This document shows, one piece after another, positions 17,854-26,155 of a DNA stretch of 64,000 nt. Source of the DNA: Roseobacter cerasinus. GTDB taxonomy: Bacteria; Pseudomonadota; Alphaproteobacteria; Rhodobacterales; Rhodobacteraceae. The notes under the pieces are model-generated. The model was not told the DNA's origin, ran no database searches, and saw only the letters and a program-made list of their open reading frames with translations. The position numbers were made by a program, and so were the translations under genes. The first letter of the stretch is position 1. Each line of letters opens with the position of its first letter. The DNA is taken from positions 62,001 to 126,000 of the forward strand of contig NZ_BLIV01000004.1 of the NCBI RefSeq assembly GCF_009811755.1. Direction: 5' to 3'.

Positions 17854-18651
17854 TTACTGCTGCACCTGCAGTGAGACAATCATTGATTCCTTCGACTGCC
17901 CAAGTCTCAAGCCCGAAATCGGGGCCGCCCGTCGGTAGTCGAGCCCGTAAGCGAGCCGTACATAGCGCGCATCGGGGCTGATCCCGTTGGAGACGTCGAA
18001 CCCAACCCAGCCGAGCCCGTCCACATGGGCCTCGGCCCAGGCATGGCTGGCATCCTGATCGACCCGGTCGTCCATCAGCAGATATCCCGAGACATAGCGC
18101 GCCGGAAGGCCGGCTGCCCGCGCGGCGGCCACAAAAATCTGCGCGTGATCCTGGCACACGCCGCTGCCGCCCATGACGGCCTCTTCGGCGGTTGTGGCTG
18201 CATAGGTTTCGCCAATCCGGTAGGGGACCGCCATCAGGATGGAGCTTGACAGCGCATGCAGGGCGGTCAGCTGATCCGTGGCCGCAATCAAATGCTGCGC
18301 CAGCGCCAGGATGCCCGGCCCGGCCTCAGTGAAGGGTGTGGAGGTTTTGAAGTACCACAGCGGTGCAGGTCCGTAGACCTCACCCAAGACACCTGCGGTA
18401 TCCGTTGTCTCCACCTCGCCTTCAGCGGTGATGGCAACCTCTTGCGCGCCGCGATCCGCGCTGACCAGATGTACCAGCCCGCCGTTGTGGTCGCGGTACT
18501 GCGTCTCAACCCGGCCGCCCTCCACCGACAGATCCCAGCGTCGCACATCCTGCTGGGGTGTATTGGGCGGGCTGAGCCGCACCTGTTGCAGCGCGTAGTC
18601 TACCGGGGTGTCATAGTGGTAGCGGGTTGTGTGATTGATGTTGAGAAGCAC
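17854..18651 (-). CDS. Transglutaminase-like peptidase of the Anbu cluster
   Basis: A 265-residue protein with an N-terminal beta domain typical of bacterial transglutaminases (LNINHTTRYHYDTPVDYALQ) and a core with the triad Cys166 (GSGVCQDHA), His203 (SHAWAEA) and Asp219 (GFDVSNG). No signal peptide is seen, so it should act in the cytoplasm, as a peptidase or amidase or possibly to cross-link. It sits 12 bases after the alpha-E gene and 33 bases before the Anbu gene on the same strand. Confidence 0.92.
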   Translation of the reverse strand: MLLNINHTTRYHYDTPVDYALQQVRLSPPNTPQQDVRRWDLSVEGGRVETQYRDHNGGLVHLVSADRGAQEVAITAEGEVETTDTAGVLGEVYGPAPLWYFKTSTPFTEAGPGILALAQHLIAATDQLTALHALSSSILMAVPYRIGETYAATTAEEAVMGGSGVCQDHAQIFVAAARAAGLPARYVSGYLLMDDRVDQDASHAWAEAHVDGLGWVGFDVSNGISPDARYVRLAYGLDYRRAAPISGLRLGQSKESMIVSLQVQQ

Positions 18652-18663
18652 CGTGGCCGCCCC

Positions 18664-19605
18664 CTATGCCATGAAGCGGAAGTCTTGTTCGATCTGGGCA
18701 CTCAGAGCATTGTTGTCCCGAATGAACTCGGTGATTACCTCATGCAGGCCGAGGTCAAACACCATATCGATGTCCGTGGAGGCAACCCAGCGTTTTAGCC
18801 TATCGGCCAGATCGTGGCAGGGGTGCCGCTCCTGATACTCCTGCTCCAGATATCGCAGGTTCTCGGTGGTCTGTTTGACACAGAAGGCCAGAGACCGCGG
18901 CAGGCGCTTGTCGAAGATCAGGAAATCCGCGATGGCCGTCGCCGTCATATCGGTCTCATCCAGCCAGCGGAAACAGCGATGCGCCGAGACAGATCGCAGG
19001 ATCATTTCCCACTGCACATTGTCCAGAGACGACCCAACCGCCAGCGCCGACGGCAGCAGCGTGTAGTACTTCACATCAATGATCCGCGCCGTGTTGTCCG
19101 CGCGTTCGATGAAGGTGCCGATGCGCGCGAAATCGTAGATGTCATTGCGCAGCATCGTGCCATAAAGCGCGCCGCGCACCAGCGCGCTCTGTTGGCGGAC
19201 GGTCGCCAGCACGCCCGGCAGATCCACCGTCGTGATCGGCTCTTTCAGCAGATCGCGCAGGGTCATCCAATTGTCATTCACCGCCTCCCAGACCTCGGTG
19301 GTCAGCGCCGTGCGCACAAGGCGCGCATTGTCGCGTGCCGAGGAGGTTACCGAAATCACACTGGACGGGTTGTCCGGATCCCGCAGCAGCCAGTCCATGA
19401 CCAGCGTGTCGCTGTAGCTGTCATATTTCTGCGCGTAGCCCGCCCCGGCGCCTGATGTTGTGACCACCGATTTCCACTCGGATTCGGCATCTGACGACCG
19501 GGTGAGCGCCATGCGAAACCCTGCCTCCAGCAGCCGCGCAGTGTTTTCGCTGCGCTCCAGAAACCGAAACATCCAGTAGAGACCGCCTGCGGTTTTTCCC
19601 AGCAT
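18664..19605 (-). CDS. Alpha-E domain-containing protein
   Basis: A 313-residue all-helical protein starting MLGKTAGGLYWMFRFLERSENTAR, the conserved alpha-E N-terminus. RIGTFIERADNTARIIDVKYY near the middle is a second family hallmark. Its role is unknown; it always travels with the permuted ATP-grasp protein and is assumed to work with it. One base separates it from the ATP-grasp stop, so the two are translationally linked. Confidence 0.93.
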   Translation of the reverse strand: MLGKTAGGLYWMFRFLERSENTARLLEAGFRMALTRSSDAESEWKSVVTTSGAGAGYAQKYDSYSDTLVMDWLLRDPDNPSSVISVTSSARDNARLVRTALTTEVWEAVNDNWMTLRDLLKEPITTVDLPGVLATVRQQSALVRGALYGTMLRNDIYDFARIGTFIERADNTARIIDVKYYTLLPSALAVGSSLDNVQWEMILRSVSAHRCFRWLDETDMTATAIADFLIFDKRLPRSLAFCVKQTTENLRYLEQEYQERHPCHDLADRLKRWVASTDIDMVFDLGLHEVITEFIRDNNALSAQIEQDFRFMA

Positions 19606-19606
19606 A

Positions 19607-21034
19607 TCAGTCCTCCAGCACCCAGGTGTCTTTTGTGCCGCCGCCCTGGCTGGAGTTCACCACAAGCGAGCCTTCGGTCAGTGCCACCCGGGTGAGCCCG
19701 CCCGGCGTGATGTTCACGCCTTGCGGCGAAACCAGCACAAAGGGGCGCAGGTCCACATGGCGCGGCGCCAAACCTTGATCCACAAAGATCGGAACCGTCG
19801 AGAGCGACAGCGTCGGCTGCGCGATGTAATTGCCAGGGTTGGCTTGCAGTTTATCGCGGAACGCTGCGAGTTCCTTTTTGCTGGCGGCGGGCCCCACCAA
19901 CATGCCGTAGCCACCAGAGCCGTGCACCTCCTTCACAACCAGCTCCGCCAGATTGTCGAGCACGTATTTCAGCGCCTCTGGTTCTGCACAGCGGTGCGTT
20001 TCCACATTCTTCAGGATCGCTTTTTCGCCCGTATAAAACTCCACGATATCAGGCATGTAGGAGTAAATCGCCTTGTCATCCGCGATGCCTGCGCCGGGTG
20101 CGTTGGCAATGGTGATCCCGCCCGCGCGGTAGACATCCATGATACCTGGCACGCCCAACAGGCTGTCGGGGTTGAAGTTGAGCGGGTCGAGGAAGTCATC
20201 ATCGATCCGACGGTAAAGTACATCAACAACCCGGTAGCCCTGGGTCGTGCGCATCGCGATCCGCCCATCCACCACGCGCAGGTCGTGCCCTTCGACCAGT
20301 TCCGCCCCCATCTGATCGGCAAGGAAAGAGTGTTCGAAATACGCCGAATTGTGAATACCGGGCGTTAGTACAGCCACCCTTGGCTTGCCTTCACAAGCCT
20401 GTGGCGCACAGGCTGCCAGCGAGCGGCGCAGGTTCTTCGGATAGTCACTGACGGGCTGTACACGGATCCGGGCAAAGAGCTCCGGGAACATCTGCAGCAT
20501 CGTTTCGCGGTTCTCCAGCATATAGGAGACACCCGACGGCGTGCGCGCGTTATCCTCAAGGACAAAGAAGTCACCATCGCCGGTCCGCACGATGTCTGTG
20601 CCGACGATATGGGTATAGACGTTGCCTGGTGGTGTGAACCGCATCATTTGCGGCAGGAAAGCGTCGTTGTGGGCAATCAGCTCCTTTGGAATACGGCCCG
20701 CGCGCAAAATCTCCTGCCGGTTGTAGATGTCCCATATGAACGCATTGATCGCACGCACCCGCTGCTCGATGCCTTTTGAAAGGCGGCTCCACTCCCGGTG
20801 CGACAAGATGCGCGGCACAAGGTCAAAGGGAATCAACCGTTCCTGAGCGTCCGCCTCTCCATAGACATTGAACGTAATACCTGTGCGGCGAAAAAACGCT
20901 TCGGCCTCCTGCGACTTGGAGTGCAGTCTGGCGGGATCCTGAGCGTTGAACCAGGTCTGGTAGTGTTTGTAGGGGGTGGTCACCGATCCGTCTGGCCGGA
21001 TCATTTCGTCGTAGCTTTGTGGTCGTGTCGTCAT
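19607..21034 (-). CDS. Circularly permuted type 2 ATP-grasp protein
   Basis: A 475-residue protein of the circularly permuted ATP-grasp family (formerly DUF404/DUF407), with YDEMIRPDGSVTTPYKHYQTW at the start, DFFVLEDNARTPSGVSYMLENR around 155-180 and VKEVHGSGGYGMLVGP near 370. Such enzymes are predicted amidoligases that join amino acids or peptides to a carboxylate using ATP. First gene of the Anbu cluster. Its 5' side is a long gene-poor gap, so the cluster promoter should lie just above 21034. Confidence 0.93.
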   Translation of the reverse strand: MTTRPQSYDEMIRPDGSVTTPYKHYQTWFNAQDPARLHSKSQEAEAFFRRTGITFNVYGEADAQERLIPFDLVPRILSHREWSRLSKGIEQRVRAINAFIWDIYNRQEILRAGRIPKELIAHNDAFLPQMMRFTPPGNVYTHIVGTDIVRTGDGDFFVLEDNARTPSGVSYMLENRETMLQMFPELFARIRVQPVSDYPKNLRRSLAACAPQACEGKPRVAVLTPGIHNSAYFEHSFLADQMGAELVEGHDLRVVDGRIAMRTTQGYRVVDVLYRRIDDDFLDPLNFNPDSLLGVPGIMDVYRAGGITIANAPGAGIADDKAIYSYMPDIVEFYTGEKAILKNVETHRCAEPEALKYVLDNLAELVVKEVHGSGGYGMLVGPAASKKELAAFRDKLQANPGNYIAQPTLSLSTVPIFVDQGLAPRHVDLRPFVLVSPQGVNITPGGLTRVALTEGSLVVNSSQGGGTKDTWVLED

Positions 21035-21543
21035 CAGGTCATGATACTGAATGGCAAGAGAGGCACAACCAATTGTGCCCTGCGTATCCTGGAGCGCTTC
21101 GATTTCGGTGCGCCCGCCCGATTTTTCATCGGTCCGGGAGGCCTATCAAAGTCGAGCCGATTCATCGAATGAACAACCTGTTGCGAGCGCATAGGGAGGC
21201 TGTCTGAACTGAGACGCGTGGCTCAGGAAAGCCCGACCTGCGACGCAACTGTAAACCTGACGACGGACAGGTTTACAGCAGTGACCACAATCGAAGTCGT
21301 AAGAAAATCGAACGCAGAAGTGCTCGTTGGTATGCCCTGACGTTCGACCCTGTCCGCTAGGGTTTTGCCAATGCAGCCTGCCTTATCAATATGGTGGCAA
21401 GTTCCACAGGGTCTGACTGCACGAGGCTTGTTGGCGATGGTCACAGTTGTTTGGATTTCTTCGGTTTGGACGTGAATAGTGCATTTCGTCATCGAAGCAC
21501 TCCCAAGTTTGCCAAACGTGTCAAGCTGCTGAGATGTTTTTCG
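21035..21543. other. Gene-poor region between the Anbu cluster and an IS110 remnant
   Basis: About 500 bases with no convincing gene. It should hold the promoter of the Anbu cluster near 21040-21110. It contains a perfect inverted repeat (21249-21278) and probably the 3' non-coding end of a decayed IS110-type element, because it lies directly downstream of the transposase stop. Confidence 0.5.
21249..21278. repeat. Perfect 11-bp inverted repeat
   Basis: CTGTAAACCTG at 21249-21259 and CAGGTTTACAG at 21268-21278 are exact reverse complements around an 8-base spacer. No T-run follows, so it is not a good terminator. It could be a regulator site or part of the end of the IS110-type element. Confidence 0.6.
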
Positions 21544-21822
21544 CTAAGGCGCGGTCGGCTGCCAGCGACGATTTTCGGCGACAAGAGTATTGGCCAAAAT
21601 GGCGAGTTTGCGCATGACAGCAGTGAGCGCCCTTTGGGGTGTTTGCCCAGACCAATGGGCCGACGACAAAATTTGCCCATCGCGCCCAGCCGACTGGAGC
21701 AACCGACAGCACGCATATAGAGCGTGTTGCGCAGGTTTCTTCCGCCACCGCGTCTCATGCGCTTGCCATGATTTTTGCCGCTGTCCCAGCTCATCGGCGC
21801 AACACCAGCCGGGGCTGCAGCC
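21544..21822 (-). pseudogene. C-terminal remnant of an IS110-family transposase
   Basis: Reading the - strand from about 21822 gives QAAAPAGVAPMSWDSGKN, KRMRRGGGRNLRNTLYM and then, after a frameshift near 21625-21640, ALTAVMRKLAILANTLVAEN RRWQPTAP and a stop at 21544-21546. These are the conserved blocks of the IS110-type (IS116/IS110/IS902) C-terminal domain. The N-terminal DEDD catalytic domain is absent, so the copy is dead. Its upstream end abuts the truncated uxuA gene. Confidence 0.85.
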
Positions 21823-22466
21823 TGCCGGGCGCAGAAGAAGGCTATTCGCTGCAATCCCTGCGAGACCAGCTCGATCTGTATCAAGAGATCGACGCAGATC
21901 GCCTGCGGCACCATCAGATAGATTTCCTGAGTGAGATCATCCCTGTCGCGGAACAGCTGGGCATACGGATGTGATGCTACCCGGATGATCCGCCGTTTCC
22001 TCTGCAGGGTCTGCCCCGGGTCATGTCCACCGAAGAGGACTACGCCGCATTGGTCACAGCGGTCGATTCACCCACAAACGATATTGCGCTATGCAGTGGC
22101 TCATTGGGCGTTCGCAAGAGCAACGACCTGCCGGGCATAGTCGCGCGTCTAGGCCCCAGGATTCACTTCGCGCATCTGCGGAACGTGGCCCGCGAGACCG
22201 ACACCATACCCAACAGCTTTCACGAAGCGGCCCATCTGGACGGCTCGACTGATATGGTCGCCCTTGTGTCTGCACTTCTGAGCGAGCAACAACGGCGCAG
22301 GCAAGAGGGCCGGGCAGACCACGAAATTCCCTTTCGGCCCGATCACGGCCAGGACATCTTGAGCGATCTGCAGGCGCAGGCGCAGCCCGGCTGTCCCGCC
22401 ATTGGTCGCCTCAAAGGCCTTGCGGAGTTGCGCGGGATCATCGCGGCCCTCTCCGCTATGCGGTGA
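21820..22466 (+). pseudogene. uxuA: 5'-truncated mannonate dehydratase (uxuA) with an in-frame stop
   Basis: The + strand encodes the C-terminal half of UxuA, the enzyme converting D-mannonate to 2-keto-3-deoxygluconate. Recognisable blocks are DFLSEIIPVAEQLGIRM, PDDPPFPLQGLPRVMSTEED, HFAHLRNVARE, SFHEAAHLDGSTDMVALV and EIPFRPDHGQDILSDL. A TGA at 21972-21974 interrupts the same frame just before CYPDDPP, where intact enzymes read a codon such as Cys followed by HPDDPP. The first half of the gene is missing and replaced by the IS110 remnant. No other hexuronate gene lies nearby. Confidence 0.88.
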
Positions 22467-22568
22467 GCATACCGCACCGGCGGCTTTTGCCCACCAACGG
22501 GCTGACCGAGCCCGCGCGACCCGGTATCCTTGGGTTGACAAGGTCTGGCCCGCTGCTAGCCCTCGGGG

Positions 22569-23231
22569 ATGCGAAAGACCTCTTCCAGTGAAACAGCTGT
22601 GCGGACGCGGGATCCACAACGCACCAAAGGTCAGATCCTTGAGGCTGCGTTGCACGAGTTTGCAAACCACGGCTACGACGGTGCGAAAGTGCATCAGATC
22701 GCAAAGCAGGCGGGCTGCAACACCCGGCTGATTTACCACTACTTCGACAACAAAGAGCGCCTGTACATGGCGGCTCTGCGCCAGATTTATTCGGACATCC
22801 GCACGCAGGAAGAGGCGCTGCATCTTGAATCCTTGCCAGCCGAGGAAGCCTTCACCCGACTGATCGAAACGACATTCGACTTTTTCGAAAACAACCCCGC
22901 ATTCCTGGCCATAACGCGTAGCGAAAACCTGCTTGGCGGACGTTTCATCGCACAGATGCCGGAAATCCAGAAAATGTCGGCGCCGTTCCTAAGCAAGGTC
23001 TCGGATGTGCTGTCGCGCGGGTGCACTGCCGGCGTGTTCCGGCCCGGGATCGACCCGCTGCAGCTGTATGTCAGCATCGTCGCGCTTAGCGCGCATCACA
23101 TCAATGCGGGGCACACCTTGTCCGCCACCTTTGGGACCGATCTGAGCTGTCACGAATGGCGTCGGGAGCGGCGCACCCATGTTGTTGAGACGATCATTCA
23201 CGCAATCAGGCGCAGCCCGCCACGCGCATAG
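22569..23231 (+). CDS. TetR/AcrR-family transcriptional regulator
   Basis: A 220-residue regulator. The N-terminal helix-turn-helix is at about 20-62 (ILEAALHEFANHGYDGAKVH, then IAKQAGCNTRLIYHYFDNKE). The C-terminal domain resembles those of RutR-like regulators by eye (FFENNPAFLAITRSENLLGG), but this is a weak guide to ligand. It precedes an ABC transporter/amidohydrolase operon in the same direction and is the likely local regulator. A palindrome at 23331-23340 between it and the transporter is a candidate operator. Confidence 0.9.
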   Translation: MRKTSSSETAVRTRDPQRTKGQILEAALHEFANHGYDGAKVHQIAKQAGCNTRLIYHYFDNKERLYMAALRQIYSDIRTQEEALHLESLPAEEAFTRLIETTFDFFENNPAFLAITRSENLLGGRFIAQMPEIQKMSAPFLSKVSDVLSRGCTAGVFRPGIDPLQLYVSIVALSAHHINAGHTLSATFGTDLSCHEWRRERRTHVVETIIHAIRRSPPRA

Positions 23232-23330
23232 CTGCTGCAGATCTGGGCGCACGTATACTTTTGCATATGCAGAGGTGTTACGCAGACAGGCGAAAAACTG
23301 CGCAGAAAATACGCATCGGCAAAATAATTC

Positions 23331-23340
23331 AACGATCGTT
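23331..23340. promoter_or_regulatory. Candidate TetR operator
   Basis: AACGATCGTT is a perfect 10-base palindrome 48 bases before the ABC transporter start and 100 bases past the TetR stop. Palindromes with a CGATCG centre are common TetR-family sites. Assignment is inference from position and symmetry. Confidence 0.45.
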
Positions 23341-23387
23341 TACTTAGTACTTCCCATGCCTCGGAACGCGGCTGTTACCGATAGAGC

Positions 23388-24242
23388 ATGAACATGTCGC
23401 CCAACGTCTCTGCCCGCGCCGCGCAGCCCGTCTCCACTGGCCCCGTCCATGCGCGGCCTGCGCTTGAACTGCAAGACGCATCCGTGGTCTTTGGATCCGG
23501 CGAAAAGGCAGTGACGGCGTTGGCGCCAACCCAGCTGAAAATGGAGCGCGGCGATTTTCTGGCGCTGGTCGGCCCCTCGGGCTGCGGCAAATCCACCATC
23601 CTCAAATTGGTCAGCAATTTGCTGCAACCCAGCGAAGGGCTCGTGCTGGTTGGGGGCAAGGAGGCCAAGGCCAAAGAATTGCGCATCGGGATGGCGTTTC
23701 AAAACCCGACCATGCTGCCATGGCTCACGATCGAGCAGAATATCATGATGCCGCTCAAGATCGTGCAGCCGTTCAAACACTCTTACCGCACCGACAAGAA
23801 GGGCGCCTTTCGTGATCGGGTGCATGCGCTGCTGGACCAGGTGGGGCTGAAGGACTTCGCCAGCCACTACCCCTGGCAGCTGTCCGGCGGGATGCTGCAA
23901 CGGTCCAACCTGTGCAGGGCGCTGGTGCATGAACCTGATCTTCTGTTGCTAGATGAACCCTTTGGCGCGTTGGACCAGTTCACCCGTGAAGAGCTGTGGC
24001 AGATCATGCAGACCCTGTATCTCGACCGGAAACCAACGGTTCTTTTGGTCACGCATGACCTGCGCGAAGCCGGATATCTGGCCAATCGTATCTGTGTGAT
24101 GAGCGCGCGCCCCGGGCGGATCATCTCGGACGAACCGGTGAACATCCCGCAGCCGCGCGACATCGGCATGATCTACAGCCCCGAATTCGTCGAAATGACC
24201 CAAGGACTGCGTGAATTGATCGCGCAGGTCCGCAGCACATAG
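23388..24242 (+). CDS. ABC transporter ATPase (nitrate/sulfonate/taurine-type)
   Basis: A 284-residue ATPase with Walker A GPSGCGKSTI (about 63-72), signature LSGGMLQRSNLCRAL and Walker B LLLLDEPFGALDQ. It belongs to the SsuB/TauB/ThiZ group that works with NMT1-type binding proteins. An N-terminal extension of about 20 residues precedes the conserved LELQDASVVFGSGEKA. Permease and binding-protein genes follow directly, forming a full importer. Confidence 0.92.
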   Translation: MNMSPNVSARAAQPVSTGPVHARPALELQDASVVFGSGEKAVTALAPTQLKMERGDFLALVGPSGCGKSTILKLVSNLLQPSEGLVLVGGKEAKAKELRIGMAFQNPTMLPWLTIEQNIMMPLKIVQPFKHSYRTDKKGAFRDRVHALLDQVGLKDFASHYPWQLSGGMLQRSNLCRALVHEPDLLLLDEPFGALDQFTREELWQIMQTLYLDRKPTVLLVTHDLREAGYLANRICVMSARPGRIISDEPVNIPQPRDIGMIYSPEFVEMTQGLRELIAQVRST

Positions 24243-24254
24243 GCGCCCCGTATC

Positions 24255-25028
24255 ATGACCGACGCACTCCGCATTCGCTTTCTGTCGACATCGCTCATCA
24301 TCGGGTTTTTCTTAACTTGGGAGGTGCTGTGCATTCTTCTCAACGTGTCGGATCTGGTACTGCCGCGCCCCTCGGAGATACTGGTGACCATGTGGACGCG
24401 GTTCCCGGTTCTGTGGCCGCATATCCTGCAAACACTCTATTCCACCCTTTTCGGCTTTTCGCTTGGGGTGATCATCGGCGTGGCCTTGGGCGTGATCGTC
24501 GGCACCTCCAAAATCGCATACGCGGTGGCCTACCCGCTTTTGGTTGGGTTCTCCTCCATCCCGAAGGTGGCGGTTGTTCCGATCTTCGTGCTTTGGTTCG
24601 GGTCGGGCACAACCCCCGCTGTCCTGACGGCCATGGTGATCTGCGTGTTCCCCATCGTGGTCAACATCGCCACCGGCCTGGCCACCACAGAGCCGGAGCT
24701 TGAGGACGTTCTCAAAACTCTGGGTGCGTCGAAAACCGAGATCCTCTGGAATGTCGGGCTGCCCCGGGCCATGCCATACTTCTTTGCCTCTCTGAAAGTC
24801 GCGATAACGCTGTCTTTCGTGGGGGCCGTGCTGTCGGAAACCGTGGCCTCCAACATGGGTATCGGCAATGTGATGATGACCGCCTCGTCGAATTTCCAGG
24901 TCTCCCTGGTCTTTGCCGGGCTGATCATCCTCGCCTTGATGGGCGTCGCGCTTTACGCGGTATTCTCCCTGCTTGAACGCCGGGTGACTGGCTGGGCCAC
25001 GCGCGGCAACGACATTGCCGTGACATGA
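24255..25028 (+). CDS. ABC transporter permease
   Basis: A 257-residue inner-membrane permease of the BinpDep (SsuC/TauC/ThiX) family, with about six hydrophobic segments. The cytoplasmic EAA loop reads ELEDVLKTLGASKTEILWNV around 155-175 and should dock with the ATPase encoded upstream. It starts 12 bases after the ATPase stop. Confidence 0.92.
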   Translation: MTDALRIRFLSTSLIIGFFLTWEVLCILLNVSDLVLPRPSEILVTMWTRFPVLWPHILQTLYSTLFGFSLGVIIGVALGVIVGTSKIAYAVAYPLLVGFSSIPKVAVVPIFVLWFGSGTTPAVLTAMVICVFPIVVNIATGLATTEPELEDVLKTLGASKTEILWNVGLPRAMPYFFASLKVAITLSFVGAVLSETVASNMGIGNVMMTASSNFQVSLVFAGLIILALMGVALYAVFSLLERRVTGWATRGNDIAVT

Positions 25029-25069
25029 TCGGCCCGCTTCTACTCCCTCAACCCTGAAAGGACGTTTGC

Positions 25070-26095
25070 ATGAAACACTCATTGTTCGGTGCTGCCCTCA
25101 CTTTGCTTGCCGGTGCTGTACCTGCCCTGGCCGAGATGACCGACATCCGCTTTACGCTGGGGTGGAAGACCCAAGGGTCTGACGCGCCGTTCCTTCTGGC
25201 CCTGCACAAAGGGTATTTCGAGGATGAGGGCCTGAACGTGACAATTGATCAGGGCGAAGGCTCAGCCGCCACGGTGACGCGGATCATGGGCGGCGCTTAT
25301 GACGCGGGGTTCGGGGACATCAACGCCATCATCCAGAACGCCGCCGCCCGGCCGGGCGAGGCGCCCGTTATGGTGTATCAGCTGTGGAACCGCCCGCCCT
25401 TTGCCATCGTGACACCCAAGACGGCGGGCATTGAGACACCCGCCGATTTTGAGGGCAAAACTTTGGGTGGCGCGCAAGGCACCCCCACAACCCGTCTCTT
25501 CCCGGTGTTTGCGGAGTTGAACGGCGTCGATCTGGACAAGGTCGGCAAGGAGAACATGGCCCCGAACCTGCAAGAACCCATGATGATCAGGGGTGACATC
25601 GATGGTGCATTTGTCTTCACCTCGACCAGCTGGTTCAACCTGATTGCCAACCGTCAGGACCCGGCGAAAGACTACAATTGGTTCAACTTCGAAGACTACG
25701 GGATGGACCTCTACTCCAACGGGATGATGGTCTCGCGCGACCTGATGGCTGAAAACCCGGACGCCGTTGCCGGGCTGGTGCGCGCGCTGAACAAAGCCAC
25801 CATGGAGGTCGCCGCCAATCAGGACAGCTCGGTCGAGGCGATCTTGGCGTTTGACAACCTTGTCGACCCCGAGCTTGAGCGCGCACGGCTGGAGTTTGCC
25901 TTGACGAACCTCATGAACGCCCCCGAGGTTGAGACAATTGGCATGGGCGATCTGGTTGACGAGCGTCTGACACGCTCCATCGGGATTGTCGCAAAAGGCT
26001 ACGGCCTCGACCGCCTGCCCGAGGCGTCTGAAATCTTTGACCGGTCCTTCCTGCCTCCGGCAGAGATGCGCGCGTTCGACGTCACGCTGAATTGA
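25070..26095 (+). CDS. ABC transporter substrate-binding protein, NMT1/THI5-like
   Basis: A 341-residue periplasmic protein with a signal peptide (MKHSLFGAALTLLAGAVPALA, cut near 21-22) followed by IRFTLGWKTQGSDAPFLLAL and DEGLNVTIDQGEGSAATVTR, the NMT1/SsuA-like fold. Relatives bind nitrate, sulfonates, taurine, pyrimidines or riboflavin. The linked amidohydrolase and deacetylase suggest a nitrogen heterocycle or amide ligand. An AAAGGA ribosome site precedes the ATG. Confidence 0.9.
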   Translation: MKHSLFGAALTLLAGAVPALAEMTDIRFTLGWKTQGSDAPFLLALHKGYFEDEGLNVTIDQGEGSAATVTRIMGGAYDAGFGDINAIIQNAAARPGEAPVMVYQLWNRPPFAIVTPKTAGIETPADFEGKTLGGAQGTPTTRLFPVFAELNGVDLDKVGKENMAPNLQEPMMIRGDIDGAFVFTSTSWFNLIANRQDPAKDYNWFNFEDYGMDLYSNGMMVSRDLMAENPDAVAGLVRALNKATMEVAANQDSSVEAILAFDNLVDPELERARLEFALTNLMNAPEVETIGMGDLVDERLTRSIGIVAKGYGLDRLPEASEIFDRSFLPPAEMRAFDVTLN

Positions 26096-26155
26096 CGGGA
26101 TGCTGCGCCCGGGGTCCCTCGGGCGCAGACACATGCGCCAGAGGGACCCGGGACC

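Noticed and set aside
21820-22466. Functional mannonate dehydratase
   Set aside because: The N-terminal half is missing and a TGA interrupts the frame.
25070-26095. Assigning the NMT1 protein to thiamine-pyrimidine or taurine uptake
   Set aside because: The fold is shared by many ligands and no pathway-specific neighbour decides between them.
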